Part shown: piece after piece, positions 51,240 through 59,482 of the stretch | Layout of the letters: each line of letters begins with the position of its first letter | Position numbering within the stretch: the stretch's first letter is position 1 | Source of the DNA: Ga0077560 sp046330435 | GTDB lineage: Bacteria > Actinomycetota > Thermoleophilia > Miltoncostaeales > Miltoncostaeaceae | DNA length: 64,000 bases | NCBI GenBank assembly: GCA_046330435.1 | Contig: JAXLST010000014.1 | Coordinates: 93,805 to 157,804, forward strand | Direction of reading: 5' to 3' | Notes under the pieces: generated by a model | Databases searched by the model: none | Seen by the model: the letters and a program-made list of their open reading frames with translations, nothing else | What the model was told of the DNA's origin: nothing | Translations under genes and position numbers: made by a program

Positions 51240-51815
51240 TCACGACAGGAAGCCCAGGTGGGTGACCGGCCAGTACACGACCTCCGCCTGCCCGATGACG
51301 TTGGCGATGGGCACGAACGGGTCGGTGGCCGGGTCGGGGCGGTCGCCCCGCCACTGGTGGGAGTCGCACGACGAGGGGCGGTTGTCGCCCAGGACGAGCA
51401 GGTGGCCCTCCGGCACCGGCGGGAACGTCTGCCGCGGCAGCCCGTCCTGGACGGCGTTGGGCTTCACCGCGTCGTCCACCACGTACGGCACGCCGTTGAC
51501 CAGGACCTCCTTGGGCCGGATCTCGACGACGTCGCCGGGCAGGCCGATGACCCGCTTCACGAACGGCACGCCCTTGGGCGGGTCGCACGCCTCCACCGCC
51601 GCACGCGGGGGGTCGAACACGATCACGTCGCCGCGCTCGATGTCCCGGAAGCGGTAGATGAGGCGGTTGGCGATGATGCGGTCGTGCTCCTTGATCGTGG
51701 GGATCATGGAGCCCGTCGGGATCTCGTACGGCTTCGCGACGGCCGCCTGGATGACGAAGGCCATGGAGATGGCCACCGCCGCCGGGATGACCGCATCCCG
51801 GATGATGCGGCGCAC
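51240..51815 (-). CDS. lepB: Signal peptidase I (copy 2)
   Basis: 191 aa and clearly a tandem paralogue of copy 1. It has the Ser box KPYEIPTGSMIPTIKEHD, the Lys box KGVPFVKRVIGLPGD and LVLGDNRPSSCDSHQWRGD. The segments between the boxes differ most (for example PYVVDDAVKPNAVQDGLP in copy 2), so substrate preference may differ. GTG 51815 directly follows the stop of the small membrane protein gene. Confidence 0.94.
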   Translation of the reverse strand: MRRIIRDAVIPAAVAISMAFVIQAAVAKPYEIPTGSMIPTIKEHDRIIANRLIYRFRDIERGDVIVFDPPRAAVEACDPPKGVPFVKRVIGLPGDVVEIRPKEVLVNGVPYVVDDAVKPNAVQDGLPRQTFPPVPEGHLLVLGDNRPSSCDSHQWRGDRPDPATDPFVPIANVIGQAEVVYWPVTHLGFLS

Positions 51816-51816
51816 G

Positions 51817-52215
51817 TCAGTCCTCGCCGGGGCCGGGGCGCCGCCGGGTCCACGCGATGTACGCGAAGGCCGCGGCGCCGGCGACGGCGGCGATGATCAC
51901 GACGATGGTGAGCCCGGAGCCGCCCCCGGAGCCGCCGTCGTCGACCACGGGCGTGGTGTTCGCGGAGGTGCCGCCGCACTCGAGCTGCTTCTGCTCGATG
52001 ATGTCCACCGCCGCCCCGTACTGCTGCTGGTCGGCGTTGGCCAGCTTGAGCGCCGACGCGAAGTCCGCGTCCGGGTAACAGGCGTCGATGACTCCGTTAT
52101 CGTCGTAGTCGGCGATCACCGCCCGCCCGTCGGCCAGCGCGGTGGCCGAGACGGCCAGGCCCAGCAGGAGGACGGCCACGATCAGGCCGGTGAGGCGACG
52201 CAGCAGGATCACCAC
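51817..52215 (-). CDS. Small type-I membrane protein with Asp-rich loop
   Basis: 132 aa. A signal peptide (LRRLTGLIVAVLLLGLAVSA) is followed by ADYDDNGVIDACYPDADF, an EF-hand/dockerin-like calcium loop, then ALKLANADQQQYGAAVDIIE, a second Cys, a Gly/Ser linker and a C-terminal TM helix (LTIVVIIAAVAGAAAFAYIA) with a positive tail. Two Cys could form a disulfide. The GTG start is uncertain (52215 or 52212). It is the first gene of an operon with two signal peptidases, which may process it or its partners. Confidence 0.72.
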   Translation of the reverse strand: MVILLRRLTGLIVAVLLLGLAVSATALADGRAVIADYDDNGVIDACYPDADFASALKLANADQQQYGAAVDIIEQKQLECGGTSANTTPVVDDGGSGGGSGLTIVVIIAAVAGAAAFAYIAWTRRRPGPGED

Positions 52216-52218
52216 CAG

Positions 52219-54204
52219 GTGACGACGACGGACCAGCCCGGGGATCCCCGGAGCGCCGCGGATCGTAGCCCGGCCCCAGGGGCCCCACAACCGCTGAGGT
52301 TCGCGGTCCTGGCCGCGCTGGCGGGCTGGGCGGTGCTCGCCGCGGCGGGCGGCGGCATGGATTACGGCAACGGGGTCGGCGGGGCCGGGCCCCTCGCCGC
52401 GTTCCTGGGGCTCGCCGTGGGCGCGCCCCTGGCGGCGCTCGCCGTGTGGCACACGCGGCGGCGGATCGGCCGCGGCGCGGCGGCGGGGCTGGCCCTGTGG
52501 TCGGGCCTCGGCCTGGCGGCGCTCGGGTTCCTGTCGCTCGCCTGGGCGGTGGACCCCTCGGCGGCGTGGATCGCGTCGAACCGCATGGCGCTGCTGGCCT
52601 GCGGGCTGGTGCTGGGCCTCGCGGCCGGGGCCGCGCTGCCCGGGGCGGCCGCCCGCTTCCCGGTGCTCCTCTCCGCGGCCGCCGTGGTGCCGGTGGGCCT
52701 GGCGCTGCTCACCGAGGCGCTGCCCGGCGTCCTGGGCGCCGACGGCGCGAGCGCGCGCCTGTCGTCCCCGGTGGACTACCCCAACGCGCTGGCGCTGGTG
52801 GCCGCCGCGGCCGTCCCGGGCGCGGTCGGCGCCGCCGGGTGCGCGCGGCGGTGGGCGGCGCCGGCCGCCGCCGCCTGGATGGCCTGCCTGTTCGCCGCCT
52901 CGGTGCTGACCCTGTCGCGCTCGGGCATCGCGGTGACCGGCGTGGCCCTGCTGCTGACCCTCGCGCTGGGCCCCCGGGCCCGTGCGGGCGCGGGCGCGGC
53001 CGCCGCCGGGGCGCTGGGCGCAGTGCCCGCGGTGCTGGTGGGCCTGCTCGCCCACGACCTGTCCGCCGACGGGCTCGACGCGGCCGACCGCGCGGGCGCC
53101 GGGGCCCTGTTCGGCGTGGCGCTGCTGGGCGGCGCGGCCGCCGCGGCGCTGCTCGCCCGGCCCGCCCAGCGGGTCGCCGGGCCGCTGCGCGCGCCGCGGC
53201 CGAGGCTGGTCGCGGGCGTGCTCGCCGCGGCGCTCGCGCTGGCGCCCCTGGCGGTCATCGCCGCCGATCACGGCACGATCACCGGGTGCGGCGGCGGCGG
53301 CGTGGGCAACTCCGCGGACCGGCTCACCAACGCCGGCGCCAACCAGCGCGGCGCGTGGTGGTGCGAGGCCGCCCGCGGCTGGGAGGCCCAGCCGCTGCGG
53401 GGCAACGGCGCCGGGTCCTTCCCGCTGGTGCAGCGGCGGGAGCGGGAGGACGGCGACGACCGCGTGCTCACGCTCGACCCGCACCAGGTGTTCCTGGCGC
53501 CCGCGTCCGACCTGGGGTCGCTCGGCGTGGTGCTCATGGCCGGCCTGTGGGGCGCCGCCGGGCTGGCCCTGCTGCGGTTGCGGCGGCGGGCGCCCGCCGG
53601 GGTGGTGGCCATCCTCGCGGCGGCCGGCGTGCAGTCGCTCACCGACTGGACGCTCACCTGGCCGGCGTCGGGCCTTCCCGTCGCGGCCGCGCTGGGGCTG
53701 CTCGCCGCGTCGGCGGCGCGGGACCCGCGGCCGCGCGCGCTGTCCGCGGGGGGCGAGGCGGGCCTGGTGGCCGTGCTGGCCGCGGCGGCGATCGCCGCGC
53801 CGGTCACCGCCGGCCTGCCCTGGTGGTCCGGCCACCTGGTGCGCGGCTCCCAGGACGCCCTGGCGCGCGGGGACCTGGGGGAGGCGCTCTCGCTGGCCCG
53901 CGACGCGCGGTCGCGCAACCCGCTGTCCATCGACCCGCTGCGCATGCGGGCCCTCGCCCTGGCTCGCGCCGGGGACCGGGCGGCCGCCGAGGCGGCGCTG
54001 CGCGAGGCGACCCGCGTGCAGCCGGAGAACCCGATGGCGTGGCGTGCGCTCGCCCGGTTCCTCGGGCCCGGGGAGGCGGCGCGCGGCGCCTGGGTGCGGG
54101 TCCACCTGCTGGACCCCTATGCGTCGGACGCCCGGGCGGCCCTATCGATCCCGGACGACGCCCCGCCCGGCATCGCCCGCGCCGGCGGCCTGCGGCGCGC
54201 GTGA
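52219..54204 (+). CDS. O-antigen-ligase-like membrane protein with C-terminal TPR region
   Basis: 661 aa. About ten or more TM segments carry the Wzy/WaaL layout, with the large periplasmic loop GVGNSADRLTNAGANQRGAW and the hallmark LTLDPHQVFLAPASDLGSLG followed by VVLMAGLWGAAG. The last 100 residues (GSQDALARGDLGEALSLARD, AGDRAAAEAALREATRVQPE) look like tetratricopeptide repeats. It would polymerise or ligate a surface glycan. GTG 52219 is the likely start, only 3 bp from the divergent gene. The 3' end overlaps the convergent transferase gene by 63 bp. Confidence 0.82.
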   Translation: MTTTDQPGDPRSAADRSPAPGAPQPLRFAVLAALAGWAVLAAAGGGMDYGNGVGGAGPLAAFLGLAVGAPLAALAVWHTRRRIGRGAAAGLALWSGLGLAALGFLSLAWAVDPSAAWIASNRMALLACGLVLGLAAGAALPGAAARFPVLLSAAAVVPVGLALLTEALPGVLGADGASARLSSPVDYPNALALVAAAAVPGAVGAAGCARRWAAPAAAAWMACLFAASVLTLSRSGIAVTGVALLLTLALGPRARAGAGAAAAGALGAVPAVLVGLLAHDLSADGLDAADRAGAGALFGVALLGGAAAAALLARPAQRVAGPLRAPRPRLVAGVLAAALALAPLAVIAADHGTITGCGGGGVGNSADRLTNAGANQRGAWWCEAARGWEAQPLRGNGAGSFPLVQRREREDGDDRVLTLDPHQVFLAPASDLGSLGVVLMAGLWGAAGLALLRLRRRAPAGVVAILAAAGVQSLTDWTLTWPASGLPVAAALGLLAASAARDPRPRALSAGGEAGLVAVLAAAAIAAPVTAGLPWWSGHLVRGSQDALARGDLGEALSLARDARSRNPLSIDPLRMRALALARAGDRAAAEAALREATRVQPENPMAWRALARFLGPGEAARGAWVRVHLLDPYASDARAALSIPDDAPPGIARAGGLRRA

Positions 54205-54933
54205 CGCCTCGCGGCCGAGGGTGCGGCGCAGGCGCGGCACCAGGGTCGCGGCCTCCAGCACGATGCGGCGGCTCATCTTCGACTGCCCGAGCTCGCGCTC
54301 GGTGAACGTGATGGGGACCTCCGCCACGCGGAAGCCCAGCAGCACCGCCCGGTAGGTCATCTCCACCTGGAAGCCGTACCCGGCGGCGGCCACCTCGTCC
54401 AGCGGGACGGCCTCCAGGACCTCCCGCCGGAACACCTTGAAGCCGCCGGTGAGGTCGTTGACCGGGATGCCCAGGACCAGGCGGGCGTACATGCACCCGC
54501 CGCGGCTGATGGCCCGGCGCACCAGGCCCCAGCGGGTCACCCCGCCGCCGCGCACGTAGCGGCTGCCGAGCACCACGTCGGCGTGCTCGGCGGCGGCGAG
54601 CAGCGACGGCAGCGCCGCGGGGTCGTGGGAGAAGTCGCAGTCCATCTCGGCGATCCGCTGCGCCCCCGCGTCCAGGGCCACGCGGAAGCCCGCGCGGTAC
54701 GCCGGGCCGATGCCCTCCTTCGCGGTGCGCCGCAGGACGTGCACGCGGGGTTCCCGGGCGGCCACCGCGTCGGCGAGGTCGGCGGTGCCGTCCGGCGAGC
54801 CGTCGTCCACCACCAGCACGTGGCCGTCGATGCCGTTCGCGTCGAACACGCCCATGAGGGCGGCCAGCATGCGCTCGACGTTCTCCGCCTCGTCGTACGT
54901 GGGCAGCACGACCCACGTGGGCGGCGTCGTCAC
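54142..54933 (-). CDS. Polyprenol-phosphate mannosyltransferase-like GT2 enzyme
   Basis: 263 aa. The GT2 fold has VVLPTYDEAENVERMLAALM, HVLVVDDGSPDGTADLADAV, the donor DXD-like DCDFSHDPAALPSLLAAA and LGSRYVRGGGVTRWGLVRR, closely following the dolichol-phosphate mannose synthase (Ppm1/DPM1) pattern. GFKVFRREVLEAVPLDE is also typical. It would charge polyprenyl phosphate with mannose or another hexose for outer-surface glycosylation. GTG 54933 overlaps the upstream gene stop as GTGA. Confidence 0.93.
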   Translation of the reverse strand: MTTPPTWVVLPTYDEAENVERMLAALMGVFDANGIDGHVLVVDDGSPDGTADLADAVAAREPRVHVLRRTAKEGIGPAYRAGFRVALDAGAQRIAEMDCDFSHDPAALPSLLAAAEHADVVLGSRYVRGGGVTRWGLVRRAISRGGCMYARLVLGIPVNDLTGGFKVFRREVLEAVPLDEVAAAGYGFQVEMTYRAVLLGFRVAEVPITFTERELGQSKMSRRIVLEAATLVPRLRRTLGREASRAPQAAGAGDAGRGVVRDR

Positions 54934-55811
54934 TCCGGGAGCTCCGGGAGCGTCACCCCGAACTGGAAGGGACCGTCCATCACGCCGGGCGGCTCCAGGC
55001 CGGCGAGCCGCACCCCGAGCACCCGCGCCCGCGGGTCCAGGGCGGGCACCAGCTCCAGGCTGCCCTCCGTCCACCCGTCGCGCGAGGTCTCGTGCAGGAG
55101 GGCCACGTGGTACCGGCCGCCCCGGTCGTCCCACACCTCGACGGTGCCGCCGAGTCCCGCGCCCTCCTCGCCGCGCAGCACCGCGACGGTCATGACCGCG
55201 CGGTCCTGGTAGCGCTCGACCGCCCAGATGCACACGGCGCCGCCGGACACGACGCGGGCCTGCCCCACGGGCACCAGCCCGCGGAACCCGGCCATGCCCC
55301 GGGCCGGCACGCGCGGGGCGGCGGGCCCCAGGGACGCGGTCCCCGGCTCGTCGGGCATGGACGTCGCGGTGCGGTCCGGCACCAGCTCCACCGAGAGCTC
55401 CCAGGTGCCGTCCGGCAGGGGCCGCTCGATGCCGATGCCCGCGCGGGGGCTCGACACGCGCTGGATACCGCTGGCGATGAGCTCCAGGCGCCGGGCCTCC
55501 GGCGGGACGGCGGGCTCCAGCCACGCCGTGACCTGCAGGCTCCCGAGCCCCGCCTGGCGGGACAGGCCGCGCACGAAGTACTGGGTGCCGACGTCGTCGC
55601 CGGCCTCCAGGCCGCCCTCAACCTCCCACGCCAGCATCCCCGGCGCCTGGGAGAGCACGAGCAGCGGCACCGCCGAGCCCTCGGCGTGGTGCTCGACGGC
55701 CAGCACGGCCACCATCGCCGACTCGCCATGGGCGATCGCCGTGCAGGGGACCAGGCCCCCGAACCCCAGCTGCCCCCGGCTCGGGGGCTCCATCAGCGTC
55801 GTGCCGCTCAT
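54930..55811 (-). CDS. Protein of unknown function with two internal repeats
   Basis: 293 aa, no signal peptide. Two halves of about 120-140 residues align: LGFGGLVPCTAIAHGESAMV with VAVLAVEHHAEGSAVPLLVL, and AGFRGLVPVGQARVVSGGAV with CIWAVERYQDRAVMTVAVLR. Each half ends in a strand such as WELSVELVPD or WTEGSLELVPA. The fold looks all-beta. It is coupled to the mannosyltransferase gene by a GTGA overlap, so a role with that pathway is possible. A TACGGT element lies 8 nt before the ATG. No family recognised. Confidence 0.75.
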   Translation of the reverse strand: MSGTTLMEPPSRGQLGFGGLVPCTAIAHGESAMVAVLAVEHHAEGSAVPLLVLSQAPGMLAWEVEGGLEAGDDVGTQYFVRGLSRQAGLGSLQVTAWLEPAVPPEARRLELIASGIQRVSSPRAGIGIERPLPDGTWELSVELVPDRTATSMPDEPGTASLGPAAPRVPARGMAGFRGLVPVGQARVVSGGAVCIWAVERYQDRAVMTVAVLRGEEGAGLGGTVEVWDDRGGRYHVALLHETSRDGWTEGSLELVPALDPRARVLGVRLAGLEPPGVMDGPFQFGVTLPELPE

Positions 55812-55859
55812 CACCCGGAACCGTACCGTCCCCGCCTCCGCCGGGCACAGCCCCGGCGG

Positions 55860-55865
55860 TACGCT
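55860..55865 (+). promoter_or_regulatory. -10-like TACGCT, leaderless promoter of the 55873 gene
   Basis: TACGCT is followed by TCACCCG and the ATG at 55873; no ribosome-binding site is visible. Confidence 0.5.
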
Positions 55866-55872
55866 TCACCCG

Positions 55873-56622
55873 ATGGCCCTCACGCCGCTGGTGCTGCTCC
55901 ACCCGTACCCGGTGGACGCCGGGTTCTGGGACCCGGTGCGGGCCCTGCTGCGCCCGGAGCGGCCGGTGCTCACGCCCGAGGCACCGGGGTTCGGCGCCGC
56001 CGCACCCGAGCCGGGCTGGACCGTCACCGGATACGCCGACGCGGTCGCCGGCCGCATCGCGGAGTGGGCGCCCGGCGGCCGGGCCGCCGTGTGCGGGCTG
56101 TCGCTGGGCGGCTACGTGGCCCTCGCCATCGCCGCGCGCCACCCCGGCCTGCTCGCCGCGCTGGTCCTGGCCGACACGCGCGCGGAGCCCGACGACGACA
56201 CCGCCCTGGCGGGCCGCGCGGACGGGATCGCGCGCATCGAGATCGAGGGCGCGGACGGGTACCTGCGGGACTTCCTGCCGCGGGTCGTCTCCCCGTCGGC
56301 CCCCGACGCGCCGCGCGGTGCGCTGGCGGCGCTCGCCGGGCGCCAGCCGCCCGGGACGCTCTGCGACGCCCTGCGGGCGCTCGCCGGCCGGGTGGACCGG
56401 CGCCCGGACCTGCCGTCGGTCGCATGCCCCACGCTGGTGGTCGTGGGGGAGGACGACGCGGCCACGCCGCCCGCCGTGGCCCGCGTGATGGCGGACGGCA
56501 TCCCGGGCGCGCGGCTGGCCGTGGTGCCCGGCGCCGGGCCCATGACGGCGCTGGAGCGGCCGGACGCCTTCGCGGCCCTGGTGGAGGAGCATCTGGCGCC
56601 CGTCGACGCCGCCGCCGGGTGA
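55873..56622 (+). CDS. Alpha/beta-hydrolase lacking the usual catalytic His
   Basis: 249 aa. The nucleophile elbow AAVCGLSLGGYVALAIA is intact, the acid is in LVVVGEDDAATPPAVARVM, but the position of the catalytic His in the GAGHxxxxExP motif reads GAGPMTALERPDAF. The oxyanion-side start LVLLHPYPVDAGFWDPV is normal for lactonase-like hydrolases. Without His it may be inactive, use another base, or bind a ligand only. It lies 74 bp upstream of a second hydrolase gene whose nucleophile is altered. Confidence 0.88.
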   Translation: MALTPLVLLHPYPVDAGFWDPVRALLRPERPVLTPEAPGFGAAAPEPGWTVTGYADAVAGRIAEWAPGGRAAVCGLSLGGYVALAIAARHPGLLAALVLADTRAEPDDDTALAGRADGIARIEIEGADGYLRDFLPRVVSPSAPDAPRGALAALAGRQPPGTLCDALRALAGRVDRRPDLPSVACPTLVVVGEDDAATPPAVARVMADGIPGARLAVVPGAGPMTALERPDAFAALVEEHLAPVDAAAG

Positions 56623-56625
56623 CGT

Positions 56626-56654
56626 TTGACAGTCCGTGCCGCCGGGAATACATT
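56626..56654 (+). promoter_or_regulatory. Near-consensus housekeeping promoter
   Basis: TTGACA (56626-56631), a 17-bp spacer and TACATT (56649-56654) match the sigma-70 consensus very closely. It drives the alpha/beta-hydrolase gene at 56697, with transcription expected to start near 56661. Confidence 0.75.
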
Positions 56655-56664
56655 CACCGGTGAA
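56653..56664 (+). promoter_or_regulatory. Perfect 12-bp palindrome at the transcription start
   Basis: TTCACCGGTGAA overlaps the last bases of the -10 and the expected start site, an ideal operator position for a repressor. Confidence 0.6.
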
Positions 56665-56696
56665 GCATTCCCCTTTCCCCCTGCTATTTGTGAGGT

Positions 56697-57407
56697 ATGG
56701 CACGAATGCCGTCGCTTCCTCCGGCCATCGACCTCCACGTCCGCTCGCGCGGTGACGGTCAGCTCGTCGTGGGGATCCACGACCTCCTGACCGACGGCGG
56801 CGGCATGATGCGCGCCCTCAAGCCCCTCACGGGCAAGGGCTTCCGGGTGGTGGCGCCCGACCTCCGCGGCCACGGCGACTCCCCCTCCCCGGACGGCCCG
56901 TGGAGCATCGACGACTTCGCCTCCGACATCGCCCGCATCGTCGCCGCGCGCGGCGGCCCCGCCATCGTGGTGGGGCAGGGGCTCGGCGCGGCGGCGGCCC
57001 TCGCGCTCGCCCTGGGCCACCCCGGGCTGGTGAGCGGGCTCGTCCTGTCCGGCGTCGGCCCGCGGGGCGAGGACCCCGAGGGGCACGAGCGGTGGATGAA
57101 GGTGTCGCGGGCGTTCGAGGAGCGCGGCCTGGCCGGCGCGTCCCACGCCGCGGAGGCCATGGCGAACCGCCCGGACTGGCGCGGCGCCCTCGCGCAGCTC
57201 GACGTGCCGTCGGTGGTCATCGCCGGCGAGCGCGACCGGGCGACCCCGCCAGAGGTGCAGCGCGAGCTGGCCGTGTGGCTCCGCAACGCCGGGTTCCAGG
57301 CCGTCCCCACGGGCCACGACGTCGCCGCCGAGCGGCCGGGCATCCTGCTCGCCGCGGTGAAGCACCTGGTGTCGGCCGCCGACCGCCGCGAGGCCGTCGC
57401 CGCCTGA
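56697..57407 (+). CDS. Alpha/beta-hydrolase lacking the nucleophile Ser
   Basis: 236 aa. The fold is clear: FRVVAPDLRGHGDSPSPDGP, SIDDFASDIARIVAARGG and the elbow AIVVGQGLGAAAALALALGH, where GxSxG reads GQGLG, so the nucleophile Ser is Gly. The His is present (VPTGHDVAAERPGI) and the acid is in VVIAGERDRATPP. It cannot work as a normal Ser hydrolase; a binding or cofactor-free role is possible. ATG 56697 has GAGG very close; ATG 56706 is an alternative start with better spacing. It is transcribed from the strong promoter at 56626. Confidence 0.87.
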   Translation: MARMPSLPPAIDLHVRSRGDGQLVVGIHDLLTDGGGMMRALKPLTGKGFRVVAPDLRGHGDSPSPDGPWSIDDFASDIARIVAARGGPAIVVGQGLGAAAALALALGHPGLVSGLVLSGVGPRGEDPEGHERWMKVSRAFEERGLAGASHAAEAMANRPDWRGALAQLDVPSVVIAGERDRATPPEVQRELAVWLRNAGFQAVPTGHDVAAERPGILLAAVKHLVSAADRREAVAA

Positions 57408-57414
57408 TTCGCCC

Positions 57415-57444
57415 CGGGCCCCGCCGCCGTCGCGGCGGGGCCCG
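57415..57444. terminator. Bidirectional hairpin terminator
   Basis: CGGGCCCCGCCGC (57415-57427) pairs perfectly over 13 bp with GCGGCGGGGCCCG (57432-57444), loop CGTC. It lies between two convergent genes and can serve both. Confidence 0.75.
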
Positions 57445-57451
57445 GCCGCGC

Positions 57452-59383
57452 CTAGCGGCCGCGCAGCAGCCGCACCGTCCGGGAGAGCTCCGAGCGGTTG
57501 CCGGCCGCATCCGTCGCGACCAGCCGGACCCGCACCGGTCCGCCCCGGGACGCCGCCCGGCGGGCGACCGTCACCGTCACCCACCGCCAGGTCCCGCCCC
57601 GCAGCGCGAGGGTGACCGGGCCGGCGCCGTCGGCGGCGGCCACCAGGCGGCAGTCCTCGTCGCAGCGTGCCTGGACCCGCACGCGCGGTCCGGCGTGCGG
57701 GCCCGCGGGGATCCGCAGCGTGATCCGGGGCGCCCGCACGTCCGGCGACGGCGCGGCGGGGTCCGGCGAGGGCCCGGACGGCGGCGCGGGCGGCGACTGC
57801 CGCGGCCCCTCGATGGTCACCGGCACCGATGCGGTCACCGACCCCGACAGGTCCGCCATGGTCACGGTGAACGCGGTGGTCGCCAGGCCGTAGGCGGGCG
57901 TCCCGGAGATCACGCCCGTGGCCGCATCCAGGGCGAGGCCGGCGGGGAGGGCCGGGCTCACCGAGAAGGTGGCGTGCCCGGTGCGTGCGACGCCGGTGGG
58001 CGCGTGCGGCGCGATGGGCGCCCCGGCGGTCCCGGACAGCGCCCCGTAGGCCACGGACGGCGACCCGAACCCGTAGGCGACGTACACCGAGCCCGACCCG
58101 GACCTGCCGCGGTTGCCGGCGTACGGCGCAGCGACGAGCACGTCCGCGCGGCCGTCGCCGTTGACATCGCCGGGGCCGGCCACCGAGAGGCCCGCGGCGT
58201 GGAGCATCGCGGCGCCGTCGATGCGAAGCCCGGCGGCTCCCGGGGACGCGAGGTCCACGCCCGAGGGCGCCGCGGCCCCGAAGACCACGTACGCCGAACC
58301 GGAGTGGTAGCGGCCGTTGTTGCTCGCCTGGATGGCGGACAGGACCACGTCGTCGCGGCCGTCGCCGTTCACGTCGCCGGCGCCCGCGACGCGGATCCCG
58401 GCCTGGTCGTCCCCGGCCGCCCCGTCGATGCGGAACGCGGCCCCTGCGGGGGCCGCCAGGTCCACGTCCGACGGGGTCGCCGACCCGAACACCACGTACG
58501 CGGAGCCGGACAGGACCCGGCCGTTGCGGCTCGCCTGGGGCGCACCGGCCACCACGTCGGCGCGGCCATCGCCGTTCACGTCGCCGGCGCCCGCGACCGA
58601 GACCCCGGCCGCCTCGCCCGGCGTGCCTCCGTCCATGCGGAACCCCCGGGCCCCCGGCGCCGCCAGGTCCACGTCCGACGGGGTCGCCGAGCCGAACACC
58701 ACGTACGCCGAACCGGCATCCGTGCGGCCGGCCGGGTCGGCGAGGGGAGCACCGAGGACCGCGTCCGCGAGGCCGTCGGCGTTCACGTCCCCGGCGGCCG
58801 CGACCGCGCGCCCGGCCTGCTCCCCCGATGCGGCGCCGTCGATGCGGAACCCGGCGGCGCCCAGGGCGGCGAGGTCGACGTCGGCCGGTGCCGCCGAGCC
58901 GAACACCACGTACGCGGCGCCCGCGTCGGTGCGGCCGGCCGCGTCGGCGAAGGGCGCGCCCACGACGACGTCGTCGAACCCGTCGCCGTTCAAGTCGCCC
59001 GCCCCGCCGACGGAGTAGCCGGCGACGTCGCCCGCCGCGGCGCCGTCGATGCGGAAGCCGGCGGCGCCGGGGTTCGCCAGGTCCACGTCCACCGGGGTCG
59101 CGGAGCCGAACACCACGTACGCCGACCCCGACGCGGCGCGGCCGTTGTGCCCCGCCTGGCCGGCCCCCACGATGACGTCCGCGAGGCCGTCACCGTTCAC
59201 GTCGCCCGCGGCCGCCGACGCGGCCCCCGTCTCGTCGCCGGCGACGGCGCCGTCGATGCGCACGTTGGCCTCCGTCAGGAGGTCCACCGAACCGGACTGC
59301 TGCGGCAGGGCGCCGGCGGCCGGCGTGCTCGCGCACAGCACCGCGGCGAGCACCGCGACGGACAGGCGGGGGCGGATCCTCAT
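57452..59383 (-). CDS. Secreted FG-GAP beta-propeller protein with He_PIG domain
   Basis: 643 aa with a signal peptide (MRIRPRLSVAVLAAVLCAST). Six FG-GAP repeats of 69 residues each carry a calcium loop of the form DVNGDGxxDV followed by GxGxxYVVFGSA. After the propeller comes a putative Ig fold (FSVSPALPAGLALDAATGVI), a Pro-rich spacer and a C-terminal beta domain with one Cys pair (ARCDEDCRLV). The propeller resembles integrin alpha chains and likely binds other surface molecules. GAGG precedes the ATG. Confidence 0.92.
   Translation of the reverse strand: MRIRPRLSVAVLAAVLCASTPAAGALPQQSGSVDLLTEANVRIDGAVAGDETGAASAAAGDVNGDGLADVIVGAGQAGHNGRAASGSAYVVFGSATPVDVDLANPGAAGFRIDGAAAGDVAGYSVGGAGDLNGDGFDDVVVGAPFADAAGRTDAGAAYVVFGSAAPADVDLAALGAAGFRIDGAASGEQAGRAVAAAGDVNADGLADAVLGAPLADPAGRTDAGSAYVVFGSATPSDVDLAAPGARGFRMDGGTPGEAAGVSVAGAGDVNGDGRADVVAGAPQASRNGRVLSGSAYVVFGSATPSDVDLAAPAGAAFRIDGAAGDDQAGIRVAGAGDVNGDGRDDVVLSAIQASNNGRYHSGSAYVVFGAAAPSGVDLASPGAAGLRIDGAAMLHAAGLSVAGPGDVNGDGRADVLVAAPYAGNRGRSGSGSVYVAYGFGSPSVAYGALSGTAGAPIAPHAPTGVARTGHATFSVSPALPAGLALDAATGVISGTPAYGLATTAFTVTMADLSGSVTASVPVTIEGPRQSPPAPPSGPSPDPAAPSPDVRAPRITLRIPAGPHAGPRVRVQARCDEDCRLVAAADGAGPVTLALRGGTWRWVTVTVARRAASRGGPVRVRLVATDAAGNRSELSRTVRLLRGR
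58284..59121 (-). repeat. 207-bp tandem repeats within the FG-GAP gene
   Basis: The 10-mer ACCACGTACG recurs five times about every 207 bp (58284, 58491, 58698, about 58905, 59112), marking the same strand of successive propeller blades. The nearly constant DNA period indicates repeat expansion by duplication without later length change. Confidence 0.85.
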
Positions 59384-59482
59384 GGGCCTCGGGAGGTCGG
59401 GGAGCGGGACGGCCGGGTGGAACGGCGTCTCGCCTGAGGATCGACGGGGCCCCGGGATTGCTTGAGGGGTCCCGGGCGCCGG

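Noticed and set aside
58100..59300. Regular repeats suggesting a CRISPR array
   Set aside because: The 207-bp period corresponds to 69-codon FG-GAP blades in a continuous reading frame; there are no short identical repeats with unique spacers.
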